From: Ursus arctos
Taxonomy: Eukaryota > Chordata > Mammalia > Carnivora > Ursidae
Assembly: GCF_023065955.2 (NCBI RefSeq)
Contig: NW_026623056.1
Span: 88,783,256-88,847,255 of the forward strand
Length of the DNA stretch: 64,000 bases
Direction of reading: 5' to 3'
Positions 46,113 to 60,077 of this stretch are shown piece after piece. Position numbers and translations under genes: made by a program. Position 1 is the first letter of the stretch, and every line of letters begins with the position of its first letter. A model generated the notes under the pieces. It had not been told where the DNA came from and ran no database searches. It worked only from the letters and a program-made list of their open reading frames with translations.

Positions 46113-46868
46113 AAGTTCAGTCTGAATAAAGGCATATGTTAGGATGTCACCACTGCTCATAAAAGGAAAGCTTTTTCTACCTCTTTTCTATTATTCCCTT
46201 CCCCTGGCCCCAAGCCCCAACAGCAATAATTTTGTTGTCTCTCTCTCCAGAGAAGATGACAAGAAATTTTAGGAAGACAGAAAGAAGGTAATGCATCCTC
46301 ACATCCCCCAGTGTCTAGAAAACTGCCTGAACACAGATATTTAATCTTTTGAACTATAAATAAAACCGTACTCATTTCTTTGCACTTCCTTATAGATGGT
46401 TACTATGGCTCTCTTGGCAAGAATGGCCTTGGATACAAATGTCTACAATATTCTGCAGCCTTTATGAACATGAAATGCAAAGTTTCTCTGTAAAATATTG
46501 TAGTCAGTAATACACAGAGAAAAGGTAAAGACCAGCTGCTTTTGAAATCAGAGAATACATCCTAAGAAATTATAAACATATAATAAACATATTTTAATTC
46601 AACAGCTGTAAGAATATGGAATGAGTGCCATTAACACTGATCTATATAAGCACAACGGAACACAGACAAGAGAATAATTCTAACCAGACTGGTCAAGTAA
46701 AAGTTTAACAGAAGAGGCAAAATGGAATAAAGGCCAAGACTCCATGCTTCACTTTAAACTAAAGGCATCACCTGTTAGTGACCTTGAAGCAACAGACATA
46801 CTGTAAGTCCTCAAGTTGATCACCCAAGATTAGAACACTAAAGCAAATATACCCATTAATTCTTCTTT
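46113..46868. other. Unrecognised part of intron 6
   Basis: Non-repetitive by eye. A CT-rich patch at 46185-46250 is the only compositional feature. Confidence 0.45.
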
Positions 46869-47044
46869 ATTTTTAAGATTTTATTTGCCAGAGAGAGAGA
46901 GAGCACAAGCAGGGAGAGGGGCAGAGGAAGCAGCAGGATCCCTGCTGAACACGGAGCCCGATGTGGGACTTGATCCCAGAACCCTGGGATCATGACCTGA
47001 GCCGGAGGCAGCCGCTTAACCGACTAAGCCACCCAGGCATCCGC
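46869..47044 (-). repeat. Can-SINE
   Basis: TTTTTAAGATTTTATTTGCC tail, GA-rich part, CAGAACCCTGGGATCATGAC, head ending GCCACCCAGGCATCC. ATTAATTCTT occurs on both sides (46857 and 47053) as the likely duplication. Confidence 0.93.
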
Positions 47045-48760
<1,716 letters not shown>

Positions 48761-48801
48761 CGATCACCATTGTTACAAAACTGGATACTATCAACTTTAT
48801 C
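48761..48801 (-). CDS. BRWD1: BRWD1 exon 5 of window: 41-nt small exon
   Basis: Residues 166-179, DKVDSIQFCNNGD plus two bases of an Arg codon. At 41 nt it is the smallest exon found. It completes the ESHTDKVDSIQF start of the next blade. The acceptor is unusual: the pyrimidine tract is a run of C ending directly in CCCAG. Donor is strong (CG|GTAAGT). Phase 0 to 2, so skipping would shift the frame. A SINE sits about 100 nt upstream. Confidence 0.96.
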
Positions 48802-48916
48802 CTGGGGGGGGGGCAGTAAACAAACACAAAAGTGATCACTCTTGTTTGTAAATAAAACAAAAAAACCCCACTCCGTTTTAGAACTAGAAGCACATTTGGT
48901 TTAAAGCAAGAATGTG

Positions 48917-49117
48917 GGTGCGCCTGGGTGGCACAGCGGTTGGGCGTTTGCCTTCGGCTCGGGGCGTGATCCCGGCATTATGGGATCGAGCCCCACATCA
49001 GGCTCCTCCGCTAGGAGCCTGCTTCTTCCTCTCCCACTCCCCCTGCTTGTGTTCCCTCTCTCGCTGGCTGTCTCTATCTCTGTCAAATAAATAAATAAAA
49101 TCTTAAAAAAAAAAAAA
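48917..49117 (+). repeat. Young Can-SINE close to exon 5
   Basis: Young subfamily head (GCGCCTGGGTGGCACAGCGG), full length, tail ending in a long A-run. AAAGCAAGAATGTG flanks it at 48903-48916 and 49118-49131. In the transcript it reads antisense, giving a T-run and TTTATTTGACAG-like sequence about 300 nt upstream of exon 5; its near edge is about 100 nt from the exon. Confidence 0.96.
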
Positions 49118-49701
49118 AAAGCAAGAATGTGCACTTGTGCTGCTTAGCGATCGTTCAACCACGTATCCTACATTTAAGTGCAAAAAACCTAACTATGACT
49201 CTAACAAGACCATAAAAAAAGTTCTCCTTCTAAATTTAAAACTATATTTACAATAAATTACATCTGTATAAGAATTCACATGTGGATCAAACACACAGCA
49301 GCTGAAAACAAGGCATCACTTTGAGTTATGTACAAAATTTTTTTTCTTTTAAAGTGATTTGGAACTGTTATCAAATGACTTCATAGAACTTCCTATAGGA
49401 AAAATAATGACCTGACCACTGAGCAGTATTTCCAGAATCCTGAGAGTTAACTATCTTACTATACATTAATAAAACAGCATTCTGATTTCATGAGTGTGAT
49501 TAAGATCAACAGGCCCCATGAAACTAAACACACCCAGATAAACTGTTATAATCAAGATTTTCAACTTAAAGGTGAAATAACCACCATAAAATATTAGCAC
49601 ACTCACATACTTAGTTGTCAATATCCTTCACCTTTATATATGCAATCCCTCCTACATTTAAAATTAGAATCAATAACAATTTTGTTAGCAATATTTGACT
49701 A

Positions 49702-49932
<231 letters not shown>

Positions 49933-50047
49933 TTAAGCAAAATCTTTTATTCCAAAATTAAGTTTATCTCAATAGGCCCATTCTCTAACTCACTATATAA
50001 AGACCTTTTTAAAATTAATATAATACACAGTGATATAATTTATAATA

Positions 50048-50054
50048 AAAAAAA

Positions 50055-50121
<67 letters not shown>
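50048..50121. repeat. Compound CATA/TA microsatellite
   Basis: ACATACATACATACATACAT followed by more than 40 nt of TA repeats, ending before TTTGGTC. Probably polymorphic. It is about 185 nt upstream of exon 4. Confidence 0.95.
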
Positions 50122-50125
<4 letters not shown>

Positions 50126-50203
50126 GTCTTCATCCCTGGTTTCCGGCACAGAGGTCCTAACACCCTTGGCATTTCCTTAACAACAACATTGATAAAAGTA
50201 TCC

Positions 50204-50402
50204 TGGGGCGCCTGGGTGGCACAGCGGTTAAAGCGTCTGCCTTTGGCTCAGGGCGTGATCCCAGCGTTATGGGATCGAGCCCCACATCAGGCTCCTCCCC
50301 TATGAGCCTGTTTCTTCCTCTCCCACTCCCCCTGCTTGTGTTCCCTCTCTCGCTGGCTGTCTCTATATCTGTCAAATAAATAAATAAAATCTTTAAAAAA
50401 AA
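50204..50402 (+). repeat. Young Can-SINE
   Basis: GGTGGCACAGCGGTTAAAGC, AGGGCGTGATCCCAGCGTTA, full CT part and A-run. AAAAGTATCCTG at both ends is the target duplication. Confidence 0.95.
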
Positions 50403-50504
50403 AAAAAAGTATCCTGATATGCGTAACAAATCCATTTCACCCACACCAGCGTTTATATTAATAAAGTGACTCTTGGAAAGCACCTAAGAACGGGGCTGCT
50501 TACT

Positions 50505-51056
50505 GCCAGAAGTACCAACCATGTGATCAGAGGGTTGGAACTTTCAGTCCCACTCCCCTGACCTCTGGGGTGGGGGAGAGGAAGGGAGGTGAATCAATCA
50601 CCAATGATTAAATCAACTTCCTATGTAACAGAGCCTCCATAAAAAACCTCAAGGACAAGGTTCCGAAAGCTTCCAAGTTGGTGAACACATGGAGATCTGG
50701 CAAGAGTGGTGTGTCTAGAGAGTGCCCATATGCTGCACCCTCTGCATCTCTTCCATGTGGCTGTTACTCAATTGTATCCTTTTATAATAAGCTGGAAATC
50801 TAGTAAAATGTTTGAGTTTTGTGAGGTGTTCTAACAAAATAATCAAACCCAAGGAGGGGGTCGTGGGAACCTCTGGTCATCAGCCAGTCAGAAGCACAGC
50901 TGACAACCTGGTCTGAAGGAGGGGGGTGGGATCTTGTAGGACTGAGCCCTTAACCCGTGGGATCACACACTGCTCTTTAGGTGGATAGTCTTAGAATGGA
51001 ACTGAACTGCAGGACACCCAGCAGGTGCTGGAGAATTGTTGGATGGTGTTGGATAA
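50505..51056 (+). repeat. Ancient pan-mammalian interspersed repeat
   Basis: Familiar conserved words in order: GTAACAGAGCCTCCATAAAA, CTCTGCATCTCTTCCATGTG, CCAAGGAGGGGGTCGTGGGA, ACTGAGCCCTTAACCCGTGG and GCAGGACACCCAGCAGGTGC. I recognise it as an old repeat but do not assign the family. Confidence 0.6.
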
Positions 51057-51693
51057 AAAAAAGAACAGAACACACGTACATCAGATGGGACTTTAATTAA
51101 AAGAGTAATTCAATCTTGAAATGTTCACTATATCCCACTGCTTTATTAATCATGGCAATGACCCTATGTGCCGCTACTCTAAAGATGACAAAAGGGGCTC
51201 TGCTTTCTAAATAACTTCACATACCTAAACCTAGCTTCAGAATACAAAATTCACTCATTCAAGTTTTCAGACTTTTATGGGGGAAAATCTTTGACTTCTC
51301 CTGAAAAAAAAAAAACCATTACCACAGAAGTTCACTGTACACGAAAAGAAAATGTGCAATAATTTCACCAAAATGAGTGGAAAACAAATTTTAACTATAA
51401 AAATCTGCAGTTCAGCCTGTTCAAGAAAATTAGTCTTGAGATATTTCACACAGGGGGCTCATGTGGATACCTTAAGCCTCCTTTCGCTAGCTCTGATTAC
51501 CATTAGAAATCAGAGAATGGTAGAATAGGGGAGCAAAAGACAAGAAAAAAGCTAATGAAATTAAACATCTTGGATTAAGCCTAATGAAATGGGCATAAGT
51601 CATTTACCATCCGATAAATGCTCTTAGCAATAATGCAATCATTCAATAAATGCTAAATTAAACTAAGAAGAAAAATTACTAAAGTTATCTTAC

Positions 51694-51764
51694 CAACACT
51701 AAAAGAAGAACAGAGCATCTGAACACCTGGTCTAGGCTTTTCCGTGAACTTCAGGGGACGTGGA
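51694..51764 (-). CDS. BRWD1: BRWD1 exon 3 of window: inter-blade linker
   Basis: Residues 108-132, [20 protein letters not shown] then FSV. This is the linker and first strands leading to the next WD blade. Length is 71 nt, phase 2 to 1. Acceptor TTTTAAAG, donor G|GTAAGA. The split serine codon (AG|T) at the 5' side and the split glycine (G|GT) at the 3' side join cleanly with exons 2 and 4, which fixes the boundaries. Confidence 0.97.
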
Positions 51765-52119
51765 CTTTAAAAGAAGAAGATGTCGTTTTAAAACTCATTA
51801 GTTCAACACATTTACAGGGTTTATAATGCTGGTTTTAATTTAGTATACGTAAATATTATAACCTTATTTATAAAGTACCTCACAAGTATCTCTGCATATG
51901 CTATTACAGCTGGACAGATTCTGCAAGGCTCTGTCCAATCCCTATGTTCACAAGAACCCTGCCCCACAGCGAGAGTGGACCTACCGACCCCCATCTTGTA
52001 ACTGAGGGGACTAAAAGTCAGAGTGCAAGTGAACCCGCATGCAGCCTGTAGGGCAGGGTACACAGCCACCAGGGAACAGCACTGCTCAGCAGAAACAATA
52101 CAAGCCACATGTGTAACTT

Positions 52120-52545
52120 TAAATTTTTATAGTAGCCACATTAAACGTAAAGATAAAATCAGTTTTATTTCATTTAAGCTAATATATCCAAAATATCACA
52201 TCACTATGAATAAAATATTAATGAGAACTTTAGGTCCTTCTTTTCATACTACATCTTTGAAATCTTCCAGAATATACTAGATACATACTACATCTCAATT
52301 TGAACAGTTTTCATCAGATACTTTATCTGTATTTAGGTTTCATAAAAATCGCAGTTGAAAAACTAAATTCACATAGTCAAGTTATTTGAAATATGCTGAA
52401 AGGTTTTGTGACACCTGAAACAAGTATCCATTTTTAAGATGAAACTAATAATTCAGTTCCTCGAATGCACTACCCACATCTGAAGTGCTCAACAGTCACA
52501 TGCGACTTGTGGCTACCGTCCTGGACAGCACAGGTCTACAACCTG
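52120..52545. repeat. Ancient DNA-transposon-like repeat
   Basis: Begins with TTATAGTAGCCACATTAAA and ends CACATGCGACTTGTGGCTAC with CTGGACAGCACAGGTCTACA, the same kind of element as 8435-8765. Diverged. Confidence 0.5.
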
Positions 52546-52723
52546 TCTTCTGATTCTTAAGGAATCCTGACTAAATTTCTGAGTATGCGTCTAATTATAC
52601 ATCTCTAACATTTTTCAAAACATTTCACATACATACAATCTCACTTTTTTCCCCCACAAAATGTGTCCACTAAGATACAGTAACTGTGGTTCTTTTACAT
52701 ATCCATCTAAACAGTGCACTGTA

Positions 52724-52922
52724 GGGGCGCCTGGGTGGCTCAGTAGGTTAGGCACTGACTCTTGATTTTGGCTCAGGTCATGATCTCAGGGTCGTGAGGT
52801 CGAGCCCCACACCCGGTTCCGCACTCAACATGGAGTCCACTTGAGACCCTCCGTCTCTCTCTCCCTCTGCCCCTCCCCCTGCACACACTCTCTAAAATAA
52901 ATAAATCTTTATAAATAAACAA
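52724..52922 (+). repeat. Can-SINE
   Basis: GGGGCGCCTGGGTGGCTCAG head, CAGGTCATGATCTCAGGGTC, CTCTCTCTCCCTCTGCCCCT, AAATAAATAAATC tail. Between exons 2 and 3. Confidence 0.95.
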
Positions 52923-53083
52923 ACAATATACTATAAACAGTCAACAGGGCACTAATGCTGTATATAATAAAAAGTAAAAAGGCAACCACAACATAAAATT
53001 TCCCTTTATAATCAGACTTCCATCTCATTAGACTAAATTAAACATTAAAGAAAGAAAACTTATCACATAATTACGGCCACTTA

Positions 53084-53185
<102 letters not shown>

Positions 53186-53339
53186 CTAAAATGCAACAAC
53201 ACAGACAATTCAGTTTCCTGAGCTTCTACTGACGTAATAGTTTAATGGTTTTTCAAAGTTAATTAAAATATAAAGACTACAAAATACAGGCGACAGTATA
53301 GTGAAAAATGATAACCTAAGAGAGAAAAAAAGGTCTATC

Positions 53340-53960
53340 TCTAATCTATAAATGTAATGTGATCTCAATGAAAGATTACTTCCAAAACTAATAAACAAGA
53401 ATAGCCAGAAAAACTTTTACAAAGAGAAAGTGAAGACCTGGTCTTATCAATATGAAAGCATATCACAAAGCCTCAATAATTAAAATTATGGGGTATGGTA
53501 GGTACAGTGACAAGAATGACCAATGGAAAAATACACTATGAAGTCCAAAATGGACCTTAATTTAAGAGCTAAGATAAAGGTGCCATCTCAAATCGGTTGG
53601 GGAAACAATGGATCACTGCATAAATGATTTACCAACTGTGCAGCAATCTGGAAGCTACTCTTTGAACTGTACACCAGTATAAATTCCAAGCAGATCAACA
53701 ATTCAAATATTTAAAAAAGAAAACTATAGAAGTATTCTTAAAAAAACAAGAATTACACCGTAACTTCAGAACTGAGCTAACATTTGTGTTTAACGAAGTT
53801 CAACTGTGTTACACAAACAAGCTAGACAACGTAAGACCAATCTGGACCAGAGACACCCAACAAGGCTTAACGGATGGAGAGGAAAATACAAAGAAAACAA
53901 GAAAAAGACACTAGGCAAAAGAATATGAACAAAAGTACCAAAATGAGACGGAAGATGGTA
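53340..53960 (+). mobile_element. Ancient L1 ORF2 remnant
   Basis: Plus-strand words matching the ORF2 3' half: CACAAAGCCTCAATAATTAA, CACTGCATAAATGATTTACC, TTTAAAAAAGAAAACTATAG. Diverged; upstream of exon 2 in the transcript. Confidence 0.55.
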
Positions 53961-55141
53961 TGTGATAGCAACAGAAATTATCTATAGGACTAAAGTGCTT
54001 TTTTGAAAGTGGTGGAGGAATGGTTTAAATGGGTAGAGAATCTGGACCCAATAATAGCAAGAAGTAACTGCAGTTCTCAAGCCCAAAAATGTGTCAGACA
54101 GCAGTATATAATAGTTACTGAAAGGAAAAAGATAAGAAAAACAACTAAGAATCAATCCAGCTAATCTAAGAACCTTAAATGGAAGAAAGTACTGCCTTTC
54201 CCCAGAATGGGGAGGAAAGCCGTGAAGACCACCACAACCTGCTGACTCATGAGGCATTCAAGACAAAGCAGGTTAGCAAAGACCAGTGCTGCCATTAACC
54301 GAAAAGGAAGAGCTGGGAAGAAATTTTTTTAGGTTATTTACATAATTATCACTACAACGTCCCAGAGAGAGAGAGTTTATTATCTGTGCTATGGTTTTTC
54401 TCAAGATTATACACTTTGTAAGGGAGGTAGGATTTGAACCTAATACTTCTTCAAAGAAGCTTCTTCCAAGTTCCTTCTCTTCAAGTACAGGAAATGAAAG
54501 GCTTTTTAAATGTTGAAAGTGATTACTTACATCTAAGATGTGTTCCAGAATACAGACTAAAACTGAGTTTTGGAGCATATCCCATTAAAATTGATAACTG
54601 AAGGTAAGTAATAGTCAAATATTCTTGTTAATTAAAACACCACAGTAAAATTTGTAAATTTGCATAAAGTACTTTAAGAATTCTAAACCTGAGTTTCTGT
54701 GGAAGAGTAACTATTTTAAGTCACCTATGTTCTAACTAAATCCATTTCTTAGATACACAAGTGGTTGTTGCTCTCTATTTTGTCCCTAGCTCGACACCAT
54801 ACTGTTTTCTCTGTTAACACCTCTGAAGTATTTTTAAATATCTAGCACAGCAAAACTTGGGACATTTGTTTCGCTTATGGTTTTTGGTTTTTTTTTGCGG
54901 GGGGAGGGCTCTTTGTGCTTATTTTCTTCTAAATGAACTTGATGGCATGCGAAAGTCCATTAGAACACAGCAACTGGGATTTCAAATATAAACACACTAA
55001 CTTTACACCAAGACTTGGAGAGATATGCTATCTTTACAACACTGAATCTTCCGATTCAGGAGTATACTACACATTTTCACTAACATTTCACTAACATAGA
55101 TTATCCCCCCCCCGGAACCCCCAAGGTTCTGTCATTATTAT

Positions 55142-55336
55142 TTTTTTTTTTTAAGATTTTATTTATTCGACAGAGATAGAGACAGCCAGCGAGAGAGGGA
55201 ACACAAGCAGGAGGAGTGGGAGAGGAAGAAGCAGGCTCATAGCAGAAGAGCCTGATGTGGGGCTCGATCCCATAACGCCGGGATCACGCCCTGAGCCGAA
55301 GGCAGACGCCCAACTGCTGTGCCACCCAGGCGCCCC
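55142..55336 (-). repeat. Can-SINE
   Basis: T-run, AAGATTTTATTTATTCGACA, CCATAACGCCGGGATCACGC, head ending GTGCCACCCAGGCGCCCC. TGTCATTATT on both sides. Young subfamily. Confidence 0.95.
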
Positions 55337-55622
55337 TGTCATTATTTTTAAGACCTTTCTTCATATACACTTTTCCCATTTCCTGGTAAATGTATTTGAA
55401 GGCTTTTGTTGCTACTGTGAATTATGTTCTTACTCCATTCTATCTGCTAATTCAGTTATTGGAAGTTTATAGCGAAGTTTTAGTTTTAGGACATAGGTCC
55501 TATATTCATCCAGTTTACTAAGATCTCAGCAATTCTAGTAAGTTTTAATAGAATTCACCAGTGAGTTCTCCGAGCCTGGAGTCTTCTTTTTAGATTTCTT
55601 TTGGTGCCCAACAGGCATTTTT

Positions 55623-55818
55623 TTTTTTTTTGAAGATTTTATTTATTTATTTGACAGAGATAGACAGCCAGCGAGAGAGGGAACACAAGCAGGGGGAGTG
55701 GGAGAGGAAGAAGCAGGCTCATAGCGGAGGAGCCTGATGTGGGGCTCGATCCCATAACGCCGGGATCACGCCCTGAGCCGAAGGCAGACGCTTAACTGCT
55801 GTGCCACCTAGGCGCCCC
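55623..55818 (-). repeat. Can-SINE with 15-bp target duplication
   Basis: Same young subfamily as 55142-55336 and same orientation. CCAACAGGCATTTTT flanks it at 55608-55622 and 55819-55833. The two copies are 290 bp apart. Confidence 0.96.
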
Positions 55819-56405
55819 CCAACAGGCATTTTTAACATTTCAAGCCCTTCCCTTACTGTTCCTAAGTAGCAACATTCCTCAAATGCAGTATCACTGACAG
55901 CCAGCCATGTTTCATTAATCATCCTCAAAGCTACTCATCAGTGACCATAAGATGTATTTCTGGATATTAAAAATAAGAGTCTCACTTTTCCAAGATAGGT
56001 TAGATAAGTCCTGCATAAAGGAAACAGTAAGAAGTATGATTTCTCAAAGTCGCTCGTGGCTTCAAGACTCTGTACTACAATCTCACATGGCTACTTCCAA
56101 AGTCAAAATAGTTTTTTTGAAATCTACACATTTTGAGTAACTATTCAGTATATAACATATGCTTGGGTGCATAACTTCTACTTTTACAACTTGTTTGGTG
56201 GCAAAATAAGATGGAGTTTTTAGGTATGATCATCTTTTCCTATTAAAGAATGAACTATTCAAAACTAGTTGGCTACTCTATTAACTGCTAAATGCAAATC
56301 TTTCCTATGTGTTTATTACATGACCATTCTAGACAAAGCTGTGGAGGGGGCAATTTGTACAACATAAAACTCACCATTTTAGCTATTTTAAAAAGTACAA
56401 TTCAA

Positions 56406-56607
56406 GGAGCACCTGGGTGGCTCAGTCAGTTAAGCATCTGACTTGATTTTGGCTCAGGTCATGATCTCAGGGTTGTGAGATCCAGCTCCAGGTTGGGCTC
56501 CCCACTGAGCGTGGAGTCTGCTTAAGATTCTCTCTCCCTTTTCCTCTGCCCCTCCCCCCTCTCATTCTCTCTCTCCTGCTGTTTAAAAAAAATAAAAATA
56601 AATAAAA
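56406..56607 (+). repeat. Can-SINE
   Basis: GGAGCACCTGGGTGGCTCAG head, TCATGATCTCAGGGTTGTGA, AAATAAAAATAAATAAAATG tail. AAA(A/T)GTACA(A/G)TTCA-like flanks. Confidence 0.94.
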
Positions 56608-57088
56608 TGTACAGTTCACAGTAGCATTTAGTACATTCACATGCTGTGCAGCCATAGCCACTATCTGGTCCCAGAGTTATTATTTTAGAAGACAAATTAT
56701 AACCTGTCAAAGCATTTTCAATGGATTCTTGTGGCTTTTTAAAGTATATCACACATGTAATACGGCGCCACACTTGTCTCTTGCTATACATGGATAGACG
56801 TGAACCATGTGGACCTGAATCATGACACTTCAGCCCTAAGACCCTCAGTAGGAGTCTCCTAAACAACAGTGACATTCTACTCTGTAACTATAACAAGCTT
56901 GTCAACACTTAAGAAATTTAACACCAATATAACACTATTACGTAATACCTGATTCATACTGAAATTCACCCTAATTTCTCAAAAGTGCTTTATAGGCATT
57001 CTTCACTGCTAAAGCCAAGACCCAAATCAAGGATCACACATCGCATTTATACTTGTACCATTTTCTTAGTTTCCTTATACAACACTTT

Positions 57089-57106
57089 TTGTTGTTGTTG
57101 TTGTTG
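57089..57106. repeat. GTT trinucleotide run
   Basis: Five to six GTT units (TTGTTGTTGTTGTTGTTG) inside AT-rich intron sequence. Confidence 0.85.
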
Positions 57107-57324
57107 CCTTTCTTGAAATTAAACTTTGGAAGGATACAGAATATTTATTTCACGGACTGTTTCTTAATTTGAATTTGTCTGATTTCTTACAGAAATACTA
57201 CATAGGTGGATAAAGAAATTTAACTACACAGCTTTATAGTTATAGGTCTATTCAGATTTTCTTCCTTTTTGTGACAGTCTTGATAAGTGTTCTTCTGAAT
57301 ATTTACCTGTTATCCTCTTTTTAG

Positions 57325-57437
57325 GAGCGCCTGCCTGGCTCAGTCAGAAGAGCAACTCCTGATCTCAGGGTCAGGAGTTTGAGCCCCACACTGGGGGTAA
57401 AGTTTACATCAAAAAAAAATGTTTAAATATATAAAAT
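57325..57437 (+). repeat. Short Can-SINE
   Basis: GGAGCGCCTGCCTGGCTCAG, CTGATCTCAGGGTCAGGAGT, A-run. Flanked by TATCCTCTTTTTA on both sides. Confidence 0.92.
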
Positions 57438-57769
57438 ATCCTCTTTTTAATGTCTAAAGGGTCTATAGAGATGCCCCGTTTTCAAAAATGACAATGGTTA
57501 TTTTTGACATTTTTTTCTTACTTGATCAATCTTATAGCAACATTTTTAGTCTTTCAAGAACTTTTGGTTTTGCTGATCCTCTCTACTATTATGCTTACTT
57601 TTTCTATTCTTAATTTCTGTACTTATCTTCCTAATGTTCTCATCCTCTACTGTTTCCTGTTCTTTTTCTAACTTTCTGAGAAATACACTTGATCACTGAA
57701 TTTCAGCTTTTTTAAATACATGCATTGAGGGCTATAAATTTCCCTTTGGGCACAGCTTCTGCTGTGTAT

Positions 57770-58200
57770 TAATAATCTAATGCCATGTAACAAATTACCC
57801 CAAAATGTAGCTACTGGAAACAATATATATTCATACCCCAAGTCACTAAGGGTCAAGAATTCAGGATTAGTTTAGGTGCTTTTGACTCAGGGTCTCATGA
57901 GATTGCAGTAGGTGTCAGCCTGGGCTTACCTGGGGGGTGGAGGACCTGCTTCCAAAGGGCCCGACTCAACGTGCCTATGGCAGGAAACTTCAGTTAATTG
58001 CCATGAATGCCATGGCTGTCTGAGGGTCCTATCAACATGACAGCTGGTTTCCCTCAAGATGAGCTAGTCAAGAGAATAAGACAGGTCAACCCTATTCAAA
58101 AACGGGGATTACCAAGGGGCATGAGTCCAGGAGGCAAGAGTCACCAAACACCATCTTGATGGCTGCCTCCCAAACTCTGTATCCCCCAATACATAATACC
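57770..58200. repeat. Ancient interspersed repeat
   Basis: Contains CATGTAACAAATTACCCCAA, CAAGAATTCAGGATTAG and CAGCTGGTTTCCCTCAAGAT, words I know from a common old mammalian element; family not assigned. Confidence 0.5.
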
Positions 58201-58292
58201 TAATATTTTCATTAGTAATCCATTCAAGTATTCTCAAATTTTTACTGTTGACTTCTCCTTTGATACATGGATTAGTTAAAAGTATACTGCTT

Positions 58293-58490
58293 AGGGGTGC
58301 CTGGGTGGCACAGTGGTTAAGCGTCTGCCTTCGGCTCAGGGCGTGATCCCGGCGTTATGGGATCGAGCCCCACATCAGGCTCCTCCGCAACGAGCCTGCT
58401 TCTTCCTCTCCCACTCCCCCTGCTTGTGTTCCCTCTCTCGCTGGCTGTCTCTATCTCTGTCGAATAAATAAATAAAATCTTAAAAAAAAA
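58293..58490 (+). repeat. Young Can-SINE with 16-bp target duplication
   Basis: GGGTGCCTGGGTGGCACAGT head, young-subfamily body, long A-run. AAAAGTATACTGCTTA at 58277-58292 and 58491-58506. Confidence 0.97.
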
Positions 58491-59466
58491 AAAAGTATAC
58501 TGCTTAATTTGAAGATTATTCTCCTATTAATTCTGTTAGTAATTTCTGGTTTAACTGCACTACTGTCAGAGAATATATACTTGGGATTATTCAGTATTTT
58601 CAAATTTGTTGAGAACTTGCTTTAAGGGTCAGAATGTAGAAAGTATTTATATAATAAACACCCCACTTAGGACTACAAAGAAAGGATGCAGATATTATAT
58701 GTAATGTTTCAATCTAGCATCCAGGTCAAGGTTATCATTTATGTTGTTCAAATCGAGATTTCTTAATAGCATAGGCTCTTCTTTCAATTATGGAGAGACA
58801 GAGGTGTGTCAATCTCCCACTATGATTATGGAGGTCCATTTTCCCCCATAAATTCTATTTTTGCTTTATGTATTTTGATGCCACATTCCTGAATATAGAA
58901 CTCTTCTATCTCATGAAACTTTTTATCATTATAAATTGTCCCTCTGTGCCTCTAAAAATGTTAATTGCCTTAAAGCCCTATTAGCTAATATCAGCATGCT
59001 ACACCAGCCTTCTAATGGTTAATGTTTGCAAAAGTCTTCCATCCTTTACTTCCAGCCTCCCTATAGCCTTACAGCAAAGATGGGGCTTTGTTTCCTTACT
59101 CCTGTTTGAAATCTTTGTCTCTCACTGGAACCACCTAATGCACTTACAAATAAAGTGTTCACGAACATACTGCTATCTAATCACAGCCGGGTAGCATTCT
59201 AGGACTTCCCACCTTTCTTTCGCTCTCCTTCCTTGCCTTTTTTTTTTTAATTATTCCATATCTCCCCTCTGTTAGCCTGGTAGTTATACACTCTCTTACA
59301 ATTCTTTTAGTTGCTATTTTGGAGATTACAAAATGCATCTTCATCTTATTGAACATCTACTTCACTTCTCAAACAATGCAAAGATGTTAAGAATACTGAA
59401 GTTACCTCCTCCTGACATACAATCTTTTACTACCATCATGTTAGTTTGATTCTCTATAGTAATTTT

Positions 59467-59665
59467 TATTTTTTTAAAGATTTTATTTATTTATTTGACA
59501 GAGAGACACAGCCAGCGAGAGAAGGAACACAAGCAGGGAGAGTGGGAGAGGAAGAAGCAGCCTCCCAGCAGAGCAGGGAGCCCAATGCAGGACTCGATCC
59601 CAGGACCCTGGGACCACGCCCTGGGCTGAAGGCAGACGCTTAACAACTGAGCCACCAGGCACCCC
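59467..59665 (-). repeat. Can-SINE
   Basis: Reverse copy: AAAGATTTTATTTATTTATT tail, CCCAGGACCCTGGGACCACG, head ending GAGCCACCAGGCACCCC. CTCTATAGTAA flanks both ends. Confidence 0.95.
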
Positions 59666-59978
59666 CCTCTATAGTAACTTTTAAACCCATAAGCTATTAT
59701 ACTTGTATACAATCGATGCTTTTTTCCATTTGCCCCCACAATTTTTTTTTCTTTAACTCTTCATTCTTTCTTGCATCTCCAAGCCTGGGATCACATTTCC
59801 TTCTCGGCCTAAAGAATACTATTTAGAATTCCCCCTTAGGGCTGTTCCCTTGCTGGGAAATTGTCTGAAAATGTGTTTAAAGCACTTCAATATTTTCAAC
59901 AGGTTCAGAATTCATGACGGGCAGTCATTTTCTATCAGCACTTTACTTACTGAAATAAACCCAAATGTAAGGCTATTT

Positions 59979-60077
59979 TTATTTTTTTTTAATGTATTTA
60001 GCCCAAAATGGGGCTTATACACACGACCCCAAGACCAAGTTGCATGCTCGACCAACTGAACCAGCCAGGTGCCCTTA
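59979..60077 (-). repeat. Degenerate Can-SINE fragment
   Basis: T-run then ATGGGGCTTATACACACGAC, GACCAACTGAACCAGCCAGG, TGCCC. Much diverged. Confidence 0.75.
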
